NCBI GenBank assembly: GCA_015179045.1
Contig: WHUZ01000034.1
Span: 186,001 to 250,000 of the forward strand
Direction of reading: 5' to 3'
DNA: 64,000 nt
From: Kalaharituber pfeilii
Taxonomy: Eukaryota; Ascomycota; Pezizomycetes; Pezizales; Pezizaceae
Position 1 is the first letter of the stretch. Each line of letters begins with the position of its first letter. Made by a program: the position numbers and the translations under genes. Below are positions 62,409 through 64,000 of the stretch, in pieces. The notes under the pieces were generated by a model, which was given only the letters and a program-made list of their open reading frames with translations, ran no database searches and had not been told where the DNA came from.

Positions 62409-63520
62409 TCAAAAGTCCCCAACAGCCCACCACCACCATCCCATCCCCAACCCCGCAGTTACCAACGCCATTGCCACATTCACTCCATTATTATCCAACA
62501 ACCCCAGTCCCACCAACACCTGCCTACTACCTCCCTTCACCTCCCCAGCCCTCGCATTCCCCTTACCTTCCTTCCTCTTCACCACTTCTCCCCTCGCGTC
62601 TCCCGTCGAGTCCTCCTTCTCCACCTCCCCCGGAAGCAGCTTATTCTTCATATGAAAGGTTGTCTCCCCTGGGACCACTAAGACTTTCCCACCGTATGGA
62701 TTCTCAACCACCTTCCCGGTCCTGGTATCTACCACAGTCTGCTGCAAGGTCGCACCCAACAACGAATCTACCAACGACCCAATTGTTCCTAGGGCGGCAA
62801 TCCCAGCTATTGAAGACACCGCAGATGACGCCACTCCCGCGCCGTCCCTGTCAGGAGTAAACCAACACAAGGAAACCAGTCCAATCACCCCCGCTCCCGC
62901 TGCACCCACACCGAGACCCAACGCCGATACCCCCCCGTTCGTCCCCGGCAAACATTCCCTAAACGGGTTCGTCACCAACCTCGGTTTCGTCCGCGACAAG
63001 ATCCCGAGCTCGGACGCGAGCGTGTCGGCTGTGGTCGCGGCATAGTTTGCGATGATACCCATCGATATCACGTCGCCAATGATCCCCAACTCACCGCCCC
63101 ACACTCCCTTCTTCCCAATCTGCGCCCGGGAACACCTTCAACCCATCCTTTCCGCAGCGCTAAATCTACAAAACAAAGCACGGTCGCGACACCTGAGTTC
63201 GCCAGTACTTGGATCGCGCCTCGGCCTCCTCCCCCCGCACCGCCGTGCACTTGCGACGTAGACGGGGAATGTGTGTGTCCGCCTGTGGAGGCAATGGTCA
63301 AGAGCGCCTTCTCCTTCGCCTTGGCTTTGGTCGCGGTCGTGCCGAGGAAGTAGAAGACAATAAGCAGAGTGAAGGGGAGTGCGGTGGGGTGCAGCGAGTG
63401 GATTATGGCCGTGAGCACCGCGGAAAAGATTGCGGGCGGAGTTAGGGACCTGCGAGTGTGGGCACGGTAGACCAGGAGGAAGGTCGTGAGAACGGTGATG
63501 AGAATGCGGAGGGTGGGCAT
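62409..63520 (-). CDS. DUF92/TMEM19-family integral membrane protein
   Basis: The ATG at 63520 starts MPTLRILITVLTTFLLVYRA, the usual TMEM19 N-terminus. In-frame codons upstream of it lack an ATG. Several hydrophobic segments follow, with family landmarks RRSLTPPAIFSA, GGGRGAIQVLANSGVAT, YAATTADTLASELGIL, PGTNGGVSALG and GSLVDSLLGATLQ. A charged loop (about KEDSTGDARGEVVKRKEGKG) precedes a last segment near LLDNNGVNVAMALVTAG. The frame changes between the GVATVLCF region and KKGVWGGELGII. A 50-nt intron (63120-63169, donor GTAGAT, acceptor GCGCAG, phase 0) joins them and gives 353 aa. A single lost base near CCCGGG is the alternative. The family includes the plant phytyl-phosphate kinase VTE6 and human TMEM19; the fungal function is unknown to me, and substrate should not be transferred. 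Confidence 0.85.
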
Positions 63521-64000
63521 CTTAAGAGACCGTTGATTTTCGTTGGGCGCGATGCCCAATAGGTAGAGTTGTTTAGTGGTAGGGGGGTGTACAGTCGGTA
63601 ATCGCGATCCAGATTCCTCTGCCACAGTCAGTCGTGAACGTCGCTCTGCTCGGTGGTGTGAACGTTAACGTCGGGTGCAGATGGAAAGCTAACTAAAACT
63701 TTTGGCGTCTCCACGTGCTTACGCCAGAATTTGTCCGACCGCAGGGGCGAACAGCAGATTACACGGGAGATAGGGGAGGAGGGGATTAAATATTTCTTGA
63801 TAACGTCACGCAACATGCAATTGGTCCCCGCATGACAATGACGATCATGACATATATAATCAGCGTTTTTAAGCTGGTTCCTATGTTCAAGAAATCCTTA
63901 GTTTTCCTGCAGTTTAGAGATTCGAGATTTTATGGAATGACCTAATTACATACATATGTCTTTTCCGCATAGGATGTATAGCTATCACACGGCACAATAT
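63521..64000. other. Upstream region of the DUF92 gene
   Basis: 480 bp to the window edge holds the presumed promoter. I see no gene and no convincing TATA box at a usual distance. Confidence 0.45.

Overview
This window looks like nuclear DNA of a filamentous ascomycete fungus (Pezizomycotina). The evidence is a Zn2Cys6 regulator with a 'fungal-specific' middle domain, a Pir cell-wall protein, a fused fungal-type ergothioneine enzyme (Egt1), short introns (about 50-125 nt with GTRAGT-like donors and CTAAC-like branch sites), and Tc1/mariner-like and hAT-like DNA elements. It carries only about seven protein genes and two tRNA genes in 64 kb. That suggests an expanded, gene-poor genome; the sequence alone does not give the species.

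Layout. 1-1.7 kb: 3' part of a low-complexity AT-hook protein gene (+), running off the left edge through an in-frame heptapeptide repeat. 2.5-5.6 kb: a domesticated cellular reverse transcriptase of the RVT family (-), convergent with the first gene. 7.0-8.7 kb: an 832-bp Tc1/mariner-type non-autonomous element, a ~250-bp hAT-like MITE and a very AT-rich tract. 8.8 and 17.2 kb: two nearly identical tRNA-Gly(GCC) genes on opposite strands. 10.5-11.3 kb: a small unknown gene (-) with a 57-nt frame-preserving intron. 17.7-19.5 kb: an unknown Pro/Ser/Tyr/Gly-rich protein (-) with a dense cysteine cluster and dileucine motifs. 19.5-30.2 kb: no gene recognised. 30.2-32.0 kb: a three-exon Pir gene (-) with eleven glucan-linkage repeats. 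33.6-33.8 kb: a LINE 3'-end fossil. 34-45 kb: no gene recognised. 45.2-49.7 kb: a long pyrimidine-rich tract leading into a large Zn2Cys6 regulator (+) ending at 53.1 kb. 55.0-58.0 kb: five-exon egt1 (-). 62.4-63.5 kb: a DUF92/TMEM19-family membrane protein (-).

The genes do not form an operon-like or biosynthetic cluster. egt1 supplies both the hercynine and the hercynyl-cysteine sulfoxide steps, and the Pir protein acts in the wall. The RVT gene is the most unusual resident: it keeps the A, B and C catalytic motifs but stands alone, without the gag, integrase, LTR or poly(A) features of a retroelement. Exon boundaries were set by hand from splice signals and family resemblance. Three genes (RVT, the Cys-cluster gene and DUF92) change reading frame once. 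For each I give the intron that would explain it and the alternative, a lost base.
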